Shown here: in pieces, positions 1 to 6,673 of the stretch
Layout: the number at the start of each line of letters is the position of its first letter
How positions within the stretch are numbered: position 1 is the stretch's first letter
Assembly (NCBI GenBank): GCA_028874215.1
Contig: JAPPLF010000095.1
Span: forward strand, 1 to 42,060
Reading direction: 5' to 3'
Length of the DNA stretch: 42,060 nucleotides
DNA from: Acidobacteriota bacterium
GTDB taxonomy: Bacteria > Acidobacteriota > UBA6911 > RPQK01 > JAJDTT01
Notes under the pieces: generated by a model
The model's database searches: none
What the model was told of the DNA's origin: nothing
Seen by the model: the letters and a program-made list of their open reading frames with translations, nothing else
Made by a program: the position numbers and the translations under genes

Positions 1-147
1 GTGCTTGCCACCATCGCCCGCGCCTATCGCCTGCGTATGGCGCCCGGACACCGGGTTGAAGCGCAAGGCGGGATTACCCTTCGCCCGCGCTACGGTCTGC
101 GCATGATGCTCGAGCCGCGCTCACCCGGGCTGCGGGCTGCATTCTGA
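1..147 (+). CDS. Cytochrome P450, C-terminal fragment (cut by window edge)
   Basis: The frame is open from base 1 and ends at TGA 145-147, giving the last 48 residues of a protein. The string LATIARAYRLRMAPG followed by GITLRPRYGL matches the conserved C-terminal beta-sheet of bacterial cytochromes P450, which follows the heme-binding Cys loop. The heme Cys itself lies outside the window, so substrate and class cannot be judged. P450s are heme-thiolate monooxygenases. The call rests on the tail alone. The downstream sequence switches at once to repeat-bearing intergenic DNA. Confidence 0.72.
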   Translation: MLATIARAYRLRMAPGHRVEAQGGITLRPRYGLRMMLEPRSPGLRAAF

Positions 148-209
148 CCTTCGTTGTTTCACGGCGCCCAGCGCGAAGCCGAGGTAGTCCTGGCGCGTAA
201 CCGTTCGTC

Positions 210-226
210 GCGAGACGGGGACAGTC
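210..226 (+). repeat. GGGGACAGTC repeat, copy 1
   Basis: The core GGGGACAGTC lies at 217-226. The 17-base prefix starting GCGAGAC at 210 is identical to that of the hairpin copy at 4363. The second arm is degenerate here. Confidence 0.7.
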
Positions 227-253
227 ACGTCGCGTCGAGACGCACGGAAACAC

Positions 254-275
254 GGGATGGGGACAGTCAGGTTCT
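254..275 (+). repeat. GGGGACAGTC repeat, copy 2
   Basis: The core lies at 259-268, in the variant context GATGGGGACAGTC, and is followed by GGTTCTC, a remnant of the TTCTCGC arm of the complete copy at 4363. Confidence 0.65.
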
Positions 276-716
276 CCCACTGAATGTCCGGGGAATTGAC
301 CGCTGAGGTAGCAGACTGGGTGGGAAACAACCGTACCGTCATGAACTCCCAAATGGAAGAGTCTTGGGTGTGTCAATGGCCATCGAGAATCCTTGCGACT
401 CCCACGACACGGTTCCCTCGGCAGCGAAGGGCTCACGAAGTCTTCGACCGACGGCGGGATGGATCGCTTTGGAGAGTTCGGCGTGTCGGCGGTTCCGGTC
501 GTAGATCTGGGTGGTGCGAGGGTCGCCAGCGCCTCGCGGCGGGGCGGAAAACACACTGGCCGGTATCAACAACTATGCTTGGGGTGTTGCAGTCGCTTTA
601 CGAGCAACAATCAAGCTTCGTTTGTGAAGTTCTGGTGTGGCTCCATAGACCATCTGGTCGGTTCCTCAGCATCCCGAGGTTCCTCAAGTCCAGTCTGTGT
701 CGTCACCCCGCCGGAA

Positions 717-1496
717 TTACGCGATTCGCCGTTCCATCTTTCGGCGCAGGTCTTCAATCGACGCGAGCGACGAGACTTGGTCTCCTCCCACATCCGAGAG
801 TCTAGCCAAGTCCATCCGGGGGATTTCGGTCTGATCGTTGAACACTAGAATCGAGTCGAAATCCAGGTGAATTCGGTGAAAGTGGGACAGGATGATCGTG
901 GTCAGACGGGCCTTGTCTCGATTCGGAATTCCATACAGGAAAACCTGTCCACCACTCTTCCCCTCAAATCGATAATCGATCGGATAGGCCTCCGAGTTCG
1001 GAATGTCGGGCAGAAGGTGGTCGCGCTGTATCTGTTCTTCCTCGGCTGTCTGGAGGATTAGGTCCGCGAGGTCATCGTAAAACGTGGTGACGGCCCGTGA
1101 CCGCGAGTGGAGAGTGAGGTCGTAAATTCGGGTGAGGGCGCGGCCGTACCGAAAGAGGGCACTAGAAAGACGGTCGGTGGGTGTATCCAGGTAGAATATG
1201 CCTCGGTTTTGGTCCACTCGTTCCTCACCGAGAATGCGCTCGATAAGGAGCCCGCGACTTCCGGCAAGGAAGGCCTCGATATCATGGTCGTAGCTTATGC
1301 GCATCAACGTGTCGCCCTTGTCGGATAGGCGGACGCCGCCCGGGGTTTCCGACAGGTAGATCGGGTAGCGGTCCCCATCGGGGAACTCGAAATCAGTAGC
1401 GAGCATGAACTCGCCATCGGAACGTTGCTCCACGCGAACGACCGCGCAGAGCTGGTCGCATAGTCGCCGCTGGATGTCGTCAGGATTGATGGCCAT
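717..1496 (-). CDS. DUF1828 domain protein
   Basis: This 259-aa protein begins MAINPDDIQRRLCDQLCAVV and continues with FPDGDRYPIYL and GVRLSDKGDTLM. These are hallmarks of DUF1828, which is often followed by a DUF1829-like C-terminal half as the length here allows. The biochemical function is unknown; members are found scattered in phage and accessory regions. The start ATG overlaps the end of the upstream same-strand frame (stop at 1480) by 17 bases, so the two were probably cotranscribed. It looks intact, although its partner is truncated. Base composition is visibly less GC-rich than in the core genes further right, which fits horizontal transfer. The family call is from remembered motifs. 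Confidence 0.7.
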   Translation of the reverse strand: MAINPDDIQRRLCDQLCAVVRVEQRSDGEFMLATDFEFPDGDRYPIYLSETPGGVRLSDKGDTLMRISYDHDIEAFLAGSRGLLIERILGEERVDQNRGIFYLDTPTDRLSSALFRYGRALTRIYDLTLHSRSRAVTTFYDDLADLILQTAEEEQIQRDHLLPDIPNSEAYPIDYRFEGKSGGQVFLYGIPNRDKARLTTIILSHFHRIHLDFDSILVFNDQTEIPRMDLARLSDVGGDQVSSLASIEDLRRKMERRIA

Positions 1497-1750
1497 TGAA
1501 CAAGCTCGGATGATCGCGTCTGGCGCGTACTCCAGACAGGCTAAAATCTTCGATTAGACATGCGAGCGCACCCTCAAGGGTGTTGTAGCGCAGAGTTCCT
1601 TCGGCCGCGTGTTCTGGTTTCCTTCCCGCCGAGATGGCAGCCTCCGTGGTTCGATGAATGTGAGGCTTGTAACGGATGTCTCCATGCTGATGGCTCGGCC
1701 CATTGTACCGGGCCAGCGTGAGCTTCGGACCACCTGGTGGCAGACGGATC
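1480..1750 (-). pseudogene. Truncated partner gene upstream of the DUF1828 gene
   Basis: The frame ending at 1480 encodes a stretch that looks like real protein: ARYNGPSHQHGDIRYKPHIH, followed by RTTEAAISAGRKPE and TLEGALACLIEDF. I cannot name the family, but small proteins with a similar GPSH/HIHR layout are known next to DUF1828-type genes. No ATG or GTG start with a ribosome site lies ahead of this stretch. Reading upstream, the frame runs straight into repeat copy 3 (1751-1771), which it translates as GTVPI. The simplest reading is a gene whose 5' end was lost where the repeat sits. An intact gene using a rare start codon cannot be excluded. Confidence 0.45.
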
Positions 1751-1771
1751 GAGATGGGGACAGTCCCTTCT
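1751..1771 (+). repeat. GGGGACAGTC repeat, copy 3
   Basis: The core GGGGACAGTCCC lies at 1756-1767 in the context GAGATGGGGACAGTCCCTTCT. It sits exactly where the minus-strand frame upstream of the DUF1828 gene loses recognisable protein sequence. Confidence 0.7.
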
Positions 1772-1887
1772 GGAACACAAGACTTTGAAGTCGGAAACTC
1801 GCGATTCCAATGGCAGGTTGATCGTTGATGACCGTCCGGGCTCGCAGGCCGGGACAAAACCCGGTTCAGATAGTGGGGACTTCGAAG

Positions 1888-2379
1888 TCATGAATCAGGG
1901 AAGAGTGTGCCCCGAGCGCCTCGCGGCTTCGACCTCTTGTACAGCGCCTCCGATTGACGCTTCAATCCCTCGCCAACATCGGTGAAACCGACGCGCATAT
2001 AACCGCCAGCACAAAGCAACACCAGCGGCGCGAGCAGACCGGTCAACCGGTCCGTGTTGTGGTAACGGCAGCTCGCCTCGCTTACGGGTTCCAGATGCTG
2101 CTCCCGCACTGCAGCCAGGAGCCAGCGCGCTCCGAATGTCTTGCCCCAAGCAATGAGCCGGGGTTCTTCGAACGCGGAGACGGTCTCGGCGATTCGCACC
2201 TTGGCCGGCCCCATTTTGACCAGCAGATGAGCGGGCGAACCGATCCTGAAATCGGTCCGTACTTGCGGCGTGAACGGATTCCACTCACCGTATCGTTCAA
2301 CGTCTTTCAGAACCTGCCAGACCAATCCGGCCGGGGCGTCAATCCGGATGGGTTCAGTCCGTACATGCAGGTCACTCAT
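1888..2379 (-). CDS. SRPBCC (START-like) domain protein
   Basis: A 163-aa protein starting MSDLHVRTEPIRIDAPAGLV. The pattern IDAPAGLVWQVLKDVERYGE followed by WNPFTPQV is the classic opening of the SRPBCC / polyketide-cyclase-like fold, which forms a deep hydrophobic ligand pocket. Ligand and role are not predictable. I chose the ATG at 2379 because the longer frame (to 2427) would only translate repeat copy 4 as VTVPV. The C-terminus (SKPRGARGTLFPDS) is not typical of the family and may be a readthrough tail. No cotranscribed neighbour is evident. Confidence 0.75.
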   Translation of the reverse strand: MSDLHVRTEPIRIDAPAGLVWQVLKDVERYGEWNPFTPQVRTDFRIGSPAHLLVKMGPAKVRIAETVSAFEEPRLIAWGKTFGARWLLAAVREQHLEPVSEASCRYHNTDRLTGLLAPLVLLCAGGYMRVGFTDVGEGLKRQSEALYKRSKPRGARGTLFPDS

Positions 2380-2397
2380 GCCCAACAGTCTGGCAAA

Positions 2398-2422
2398 CGA
2401 GACGGGGACAGTCACTATCTCG
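2398..2422 (+). repeat. GGGGACAGTC repeat, copy 4 (inverted repeat)
   Basis: The core lies at 2404-2413 with flanking arms CGAGA (2398-2402) and TCTCG (2418-2422), so it can form a hairpin. It lies 19 bases upstream of the start of the minus-strand SRPBCC gene. Confidence 0.7.
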
Positions 2423-2718
2423 CGCACGCGGCAGACCGCTTGCGCCCAGCGTGACCATCAGCGTCGGATCCCTTCCGCGGCTCCTGCCGGAGCCAACATT
2501 CTGACCGTCCGGACGGTTCCCCCTGTACGACATCCGTGAGCCAACTCAGGCGGAAAAATCACATTTACCGGTAGCCATCGTTTCTCGGGAGGATCGTTAT
2601 GAAGTTTGCCGGACGCATTACTTTTCTTCATTTCACCCCAGTTCGGTCCCGGTCTCGAGTCCAACCTTCGGTTCTCCGTCTGACTGGGGTTTGCGAAACG
2701 CCGTTGAAGGAGGCATCC
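2423..2718. other. Intergenic stretch ahead of the barrel gene
   Basis: Between the repeat and the barrel gene I find no convincing gene. The plus frame open from 2599 is an in-frame extension of the barrel protein but lacks a signal peptide at its N-terminus and a ribosome site. The long minus frame over 2458-3288 is antisense to the barrel gene. No clear promoter hexamers were found. Confidence 0.4.
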
Positions 2719-3261
2719 ATGACAACTGCACGTGTGATCCTGTACTGCGTCACAATCTCGTCGTTGATCCTGCAACCGATGTTCGGGCAAGAACGCAAGG
2801 TCAACCTGCGGGGAGAGGCCGGCTACACCCTGGGACTGGAAGACACGCCTCCGCACGCCTGGCTGGGCGGCGGAGCCGTCACCGCTGCGGCCGGGCGGAA
2901 CTTCAGGGTCGGAGTGGAAATCCTGAATGCGAACCTGTTCGGCAAGATCAGGTACTACAAGAGGCGCGCCCTCTTGGTCACTCCGATCGTGGAGTATGAG
3001 TTTTCGCCGGACCGGCGCATCAATCCCTACCTGGTGGCCGGATTCGGATTCACGCAGTACCGGAGTTTGGAACCCAACGTGGAGCACTACTATGACCGGT
3101 CGCTCCCGGAGTTCGAGTGGCGCAAGGAGGGAAGCTTCAACTTCACCGGAGGGTTCGGCATTCGGCTGTTCTTGAGCAAGCGTATCTTCGTGGCGCCGGA
3201 ACTCCGTATCGGGTTGATTCCCGCGGTGCATTCCACGGTCGCCGTGGGCTACGCATTTTGA
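2719..3261 (+). CDS. Small outer-membrane beta-barrel protein
   Basis: A 180-aa precursor. Residues 1-24 form a Sec signal peptide (MTTARVILYCVTISSLILQP, then MFGQ) with likely cleavage before QE or ER. The mature part has alternating hydrophobic/polar strands with aromatic girdles (VTPIVEYEF, NPYLVAGFGFTQY, FNFTGGFGIRLF) and ends in aromatic F (VAVGYAF), the C-terminal signature recognised by the BAM complex. Size suits an 8-stranded barrel of the OmpX/OmpA-like or 'outer membrane protein beta-barrel' class. Start ATG 2719 is preceded by GAAGGAGG at 2706-2713. It is monocistronic, between the SRPBCC gene and an oppositely oriented unknown gene. Ligand and role are unknown. Confidence 0.72.
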   Translation: MTTARVILYCVTISSLILQPMFGQERKVNLRGEAGYTLGLEDTPPHAWLGGGAVTAAAGRNFRVGVEILNANLFGKIRYYKRRALLVTPIVEYEFSPDRRINPYLVAGFGFTQYRSLEPNVEHYYDRSLPEFEWRKEGSFNFTGGFGIRLFLSKRIFVAPELRIGLIPAVHSTVAVGYAF

Positions 3262-3294
3262 GGCGGCGTCCGAATTCGACGTCCGCAACGCGAA

Positions 3295-4248
3295 TCAACT
3301 GGGGTCAGTCCCCGGGAGCGACAATCGTCGTGAGCGCCAGGAGTCGGCCCGGTCGATCCGGAATCCGGATTCGGTGTTTTCGAACGCCGGCCGGCGCTTC
3401 AGTTCGCGTTGGTGGAAGAGGGCCGATTGGGGTCCGCCCCAACGTTCCAGCGCGTTCCAGTCACTCCGAAAGAACGCCAGACGGATCTCTTCCATCTCCT
3501 GTTCCTCGTCGGACGTGAGCGGACGGCAGGCCTTCGGCCATTGCCCCTGGATCCAACGGCGCAAGATCCGATTGTCCCGTGCCAATCCGGCATCGTCGCG
3601 GACGACGGCCACGACCCGGATCCGGATTCCGTTCTGTTGCAATGCCCGCCAGAGTGGCGCGTGAGCCGATCCCCAGGACACCAGGTTCCCGCCGCTGCCG
3701 GAGCCGGACTCCGCGTAGACGAAAGTGGCCTTCCCGGGGCTGATGGAAATGGGGAGTTCCTGGGGAAAGTACCGGACCCAAACCGTCTCTTTCCGGGTGC
3801 AATAGCGGCGGGGGAGGAGATGGCGGGGAATGTCCAAGTCATCGAAGACGGCGACTTTTTCCTGTTCGGAGGTGAGCCAACGCTCCTGCGGGTGCTCCAG
3901 GATGTAATCGAGGGCCAGGAGCCGGCGCATCAGGACGAGACCGGAGGCGGTGTGGCGATGGCGCACGTTCTCGATGCCCAGCGCGCGGTAGATGGCCTTG
4001 CCGGAGATCCGGCAGGGCCGGGCGGCAGCCGGAAGACTGGCCAGATTCTCTTCGACCGCTTGACGGCGATCCCGCAAGCAGCGGACGAACCGGCGCGCCC
4101 GATGGGGCCGCGCGTGCAGGTAGCTGCAAAACTGGGAGTGGGTGAACAGGCCGCTATGCCGGCAGACCAAGGCGATCCACTCGGCCTCGCGGCCCGTCCA
4201 ACCGAATGGTTCCAGTTGGAACTCGCGGTGTGATTGTTCTGGAATCAT
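3295..4248 (-). CDS. Unrecognised 317-aa protein, possibly mobile-element linked
   Basis: No firm family match. The N-terminal part (residues 18-60: GREAEWIALVCRHSGLFTHS, then HRARRFVRCLRD) reads like a winged helix-turn-helix. The middle (ATFVYAESGS ... APLWRALQQNGIRIRVVAVV) loosely recalls the vestigial-nuclease half of replication-relaxation type proteins from conjugative elements; this is inference. The start is good: AAAGGAGGGGG precedes the ATG at 4248. The 3' end runs into a GGGGTCAGTCCCC palindrome (3301-3313), so the last residues (PGTDPS) are translated repeat. Another repeat hairpin lies 115 bases upstream of the start. The gene is therefore bracketed by two repeat copies and may be the cargo or driver of a small mobile unit. 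Confidence 0.6.
   Translation of the reverse strand: MIPEQSHREFQLEPFGWTGREAEWIALVCRHSGLFTHSQFCSYLHARPHRARRFVRCLRDRRQAVEENLASLPAAARPCRISGKAIYRALGIENVRHRHTASGLVLMRRLLALDYILEHPQERWLTSEQEKVAVFDDLDIPRHLLPRRYCTRKETVWVRYFPQELPISISPGKATFVYAESGSGSGGNLVSWGSAHAPLWRALQQNGIRIRVVAVVRDDAGLARDNRILRRWIQGQWPKACRPLTSDEEQEMEEIRLAFFRSDWNALERWGGPQSALFHQRELKRRPAFENTESGFRIDRADSWRSRRLSLPGTDPS
3301..3313 (+). repeat. GGGGTCAGTCCCC palindrome (repeat family, copy 5)
   Basis: A GGGG/CCCC inverted repeat with centre TCAGT, a one-base variant of the GGGGACAGTCCC core. It overlaps the 3' end of the unknown gene at 3295-4248. Confidence 0.65.
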
Positions 4249-4296
4249 CGGCCATCCCCCTCCTTTCGGCGTTCGTCTCTATCCGGCAGGATATCG

Positions 4297-4330
4297 TTGA
4301 CTACAAGGCCATAAATTAATTGTAAGAAAA
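4297..4330. promoter_or_regulatory. AT-rich segment, probable promoter region
   Basis: TTGACT (4297-4302) followed by an AT-rich run (ATAAATTAATTGTAAG) stands out in this GC-rich DNA. A plausible -35 is present but no good -10 at the standard spacing. It could drive the rightward oxidoreductase (start 4477) or, read leftward, the unknown gene (start 4248). Confidence 0.3.
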
Positions 4331-4362
4331 CGTCATTCCCATCTGCGGCGCGGCTTGAGAGC

Positions 4363-4389
4363 GCGAGACGGGGACAGTCCCGTTCTCGC
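4363..4389 (+). repeat. GGGGACAGTC repeat, copy 6 (complete hairpin)
   Basis: The best-preserved copy. Arms GCGAGACGGG (4363-4372) and CCCGTTCTCGC (4379-4389) pair over ten bases with one bulged T around the centre GACAGT. It defines the family consensus: GCGAGA-Y-GGGGACAGTCCC followed by the complementary arm. Confidence 0.75.
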
Positions 4390-4476
4390 ATGTGTAGAGT
4401 AGGAAGACGAATTTGAGAGTTTGCAGAGCCGCTCCGGTTTCGGCGCCGGACGGCCGCCGCGGGAAGAGGAGGCGCA

Positions 4477-5805
4477 ATGACAACAGGTGAAGTCAATCGA
4501 AGGGAATTCTTGAAGGGGTCCGGGGCAGTGGCCACCGTTGCCGCGGCCTCCCCGGTTCTGACCTCGGTCCCGGCCGCAGCGGCCGGCGCCAACGACCGGA
4601 TCCGGTTCGCGGTCATCGGTTGCGGAGGACAGGGGCGGCGCTCCCACATCGGCCGGTTTCCCAAGGGGGTCAACACCGAGATCGCCTATGTGTGCGACCC
4701 GGACGATGAGCGGCGAAATCAGGCCTCCGCCGAGGCCGGCGGCGCCAAGCCGGTGGACGACCTGCGCAGGATTCTCGACGACACGTCCGTCGACGCGGTG
4801 ACCATCGCGACTCCCGACCATTGGCACACCCCGGCGGCGATCCTGGCCTTGGACGCCGGAAAGCACGTCTACCTGGAAAAACCCTGCTCCCACAATCTCC
4901 GCGAAGGCCGCCTCCTGGTGGAAGCCGCCCGGCGTTCCGGGCGTGTCCTCCAGCACGGGACCCAGGCCCGCAGCAGCCGGGGGTTCGTCGAGGCGGTCCG
5001 GATGCTCCACGACGGGATCATCGGAGACGTGCTCGTCGCCAAGGCCTGGAACGTCCAGAAGCGGCGCAACATCGGCCGCGAGCAGCCCGGCCCGCCGCCG
5101 GGCGGGTTCGACTACGACCTCTGGTTGGGGCCGGCTCCCAGGGTCCCTTTCCAGAAGAACCGGCACCATTATTCCTGGCACTGGTGGTACGACTTCGGCA
5201 CCGGCGATCTGGGCAACGACGGCGTCCACGAGTTCGACATGGCCCGCTGGGGCCTGGGGCTGGACGTTCATCCCGCCCGGGTGGCCGTAGCCGGAGGCAA
5301 GTTCTACTTCGACGACGACCAGGAGTTCCCCGACACCGTCACCGCGGCCTTCGACTATCCCGGCAACGGAGAAGTCGGCAAGCGCCGGCAGTTGGTGTTC
5401 GAGATGAGGATCTGGTCCGCCAACCATCCCTACGACGTGGACGGCGGCGTCGAGTTTCTGGGGACCGGGGGGAAGATGATGTTCAGCCGCCGGGGCCGGT
5501 TCCAACTCTGGGACGAAGAGAACAAGCCGCTCGACAAACGTCCGGGGGTGACGCCGAGAATGGACATGACCAGCAACTTCCTGACCTGGGTGAAGGCGAT
5601 ACGGGGGCAGGCCGATCTCACGGCCGACGCCGGGACGGCGCACCTGTCCACCTCGCTTTGCCACCTGGCCAACATCGCCGTGAGGGTGGGCCGTTCCTTC
5701 CACTTCGATCCGGAAAGGGAACGGATCGCCGGCGACGAGGAAGCGGACGCCCTGCTGGCCCGCACTTACCGGAAGGGCCACTGGGCGATCCCCCGCGGGG
5801 CGTAG
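4477..5805 (+). CDS. Tat-exported Gfo/Idh/MocA oxidoreductase
   Basis: A 442-aa NAD(P)-dependent sugar/polyol-type oxidoreductase. Residues 7-13 (NRREFLK) plus the following hydrophobic, Ala-rich stretch ending ...PAAAAG form a Tat signal, so the folded, nucleotide-loaded enzyme is probably periplasmic. The Rossmann motif VIGCGGQG lies near residues 46-53. EKP (residues 134-136, in KHVYLEKPCSHN) is the family's active-site motif. The C-terminal half (HWWYDFGTGDLGNDGVHEFD) is typical of the secreted subfamily. Start ATG 4477 follows GAGGAGG. It converges on the minus-strand aldo/keto reductase set, suggesting a shared sugar-acid pathway. The substrate is not predictable; some relatives act on N-acetylated or glycosidic sugars. 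Confidence 0.87.
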   Translation: MTTGEVNRREFLKGSGAVATVAAASPVLTSVPAAAAGANDRIRFAVIGCGGQGRRSHIGRFPKGVNTEIAYVCDPDDERRNQASAEAGGAKPVDDLRRILDDTSVDAVTIATPDHWHTPAAILALDAGKHVYLEKPCSHNLREGRLLVEAARRSGRVLQHGTQARSSRGFVEAVRMLHDGIIGDVLVAKAWNVQKRRNIGREQPGPPPGGFDYDLWLGPAPRVPFQKNRHHYSWHWWYDFGTGDLGNDGVHEFDMARWGLGLDVHPARVAVAGGKFYFDDDQEFPDTVTAAFDYPGNGEVGKRRQLVFEMRIWSANHPYDVDGGVEFLGTGGKMMFSRRGRFQLWDEENKPLDKRPGVTPRMDMTSNFLTWVKAIRGQADLTADAGTAHLSTSLCHLANIAVRVGRSFHFDPERERIAGDEEADALLARTYRKGHWAIPRGA

Positions 5806-5819
5806 GGGCGTCACCCGGC

Positions 5820-6671
5820 TCAGGGCCGGCTCAGGGCAATGGCCTCGATGAAGGTGGTCTCTTCCCGGGAGAGCCGCAACGATCGAACCGCCAGGTCCTC
5901 CAACATGTGGTCCCGGCTGCTGGTGCCCGTGAGGGGCTGCATCCCCACCTCCAGGGCGAACCGGAAGACCACCTGGGCGGGGCCGACTCCCAGACGGCCG
6001 GCGATCTCCCGCACCCGGGGATGGAACAGGACCGGGCGATTGGCCGTCAGGAGCGAGAATCCCTGGTAGACGATCCCGTGGGCGCGGCAGATCTCCCGGA
6101 CCCTGAAGTCCCATCCCAGGACGGCGAAGCACCGGTTCTGCACCACCATGGGCTTGACTTCGGCCTTCCGGCAGAGTTCGTCGAGTTGTTCGGCGCTGAC
6201 GTTGCTGATCCCGATCACGCGGGTTCCGCCCGACTTGTAGATCCCTTCGATGGCCTCCCAGACTTCCCAGTCCTCTGCCCCCAGCCCCATTCGCGAATAA
6301 GGACCGTGCAGGACGTACGAATCCAGGGTGTCGGTGTGCAGATGCCGGAGGGAGCTGCGGAAAGACTGCCCCACCTGGGTGGTGATGTCCGCGGACGCGT
6401 CGTAAGGGGTCCGGTGGTCCTGGCCTCCGGCGGACGTGAACTTGGTCTGCAGGAAGAGGGATTCCCGCTCGATTCCCTGGCGGCTCAGATCCAGCAGGGC
6501 GTCCCCGACCCGGGCCTCGTCGTAGTGGATGATCTGGTTGGCGGTGTCGATGGCGGTGAAGCCGCTCGAGACCGCCAGCTTGACCAGGCGGGTGGTCTCT
6601 TCCTTCTTCCAGGCGGTCCCGTACATGAACTCGGGCATGGCAACGCCGTTGTAGGTCCGGTGGCTCCCCAT
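5820..6671 (-). CDS. Aldo/keto reductase
   Basis: A 283-aa (alpha/beta)8-barrel NAD(P)H-dependent carbonyl reductase. The catalytic tetrad is complete: Asp42 (AIDTA), Tyr50 (IIHY), Lys77 (LQTKF) and His122 (YVLHGP). The C-terminal cofactor region includes PLTGTSSRDHM. No signal peptide, so cytoplasmic. ATG 6671 was chosen over the long upstream extension because the latter only reads antisense through the aldolase gene. The start lies 2 bases past the stop of the DHDPS-like gene, so the two are translationally coupled. Context suggests it reduces the aldehyde or ketone produced by that aldolase; the true substrate is unknown. Confidence 0.87.
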   Translation of the reverse strand: MGSHRTYNGVAMPEFMYGTAWKKEETTRLVKLAVSSGFTAIDTANQIIHYDEARVGDALLDLSRQGIERESLFLQTKFTSAGGQDHRTPYDASADITTQVGQSFRSSLRHLHTDTLDSYVLHGPYSRMGLGAEDWEVWEAIEGIYKSGGTRVIGISNVSAEQLDELCRKAEVKPMVVQNRCFAVLGWDFRVREICRAHGIVYQGFSLLTANRPVLFHPRVREIAGRLGVGPAQVVFRFALEVGMQPLTGTSSRDHMLEDLAVRSLRLSREETTFIEAIALSRP

Positions 6672-6673
6672 GT

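Larger units (their letters stand above)
148..716. other. Gene-poor stretch with repeat copies and possible recombinase debris
   Basis: I see no convincing gene in this 569-base stretch. It holds two copies of the GGGGACAGTC repeat family (217-226 and 259-268). On the minus strand near 484-530 a short translation reads GDPRTTQIYDRNRR, which resembles the C-terminal Tyr-containing motif of tyrosine recombinases. That frame is closed by a stop codon (573-575) just upstream, so at most it is a decayed scrap. Other open frames here have no family resemblance and translate the repeats. Confidence 0.5.

Noticed and set aside
1871-1888. A GGGGACTTCGAAGTC string resembling a repeat copy
   Set aside because: Only GGGGAC matches; the core AGTCCC is absent, and the string is a separate small palindrome.
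4333-6132. A 599-codon minus-strand frame
   Set aside because: It is antisense to the Gfo/Idh gene and low in complexity (Pro/Gly/Arg-rich).
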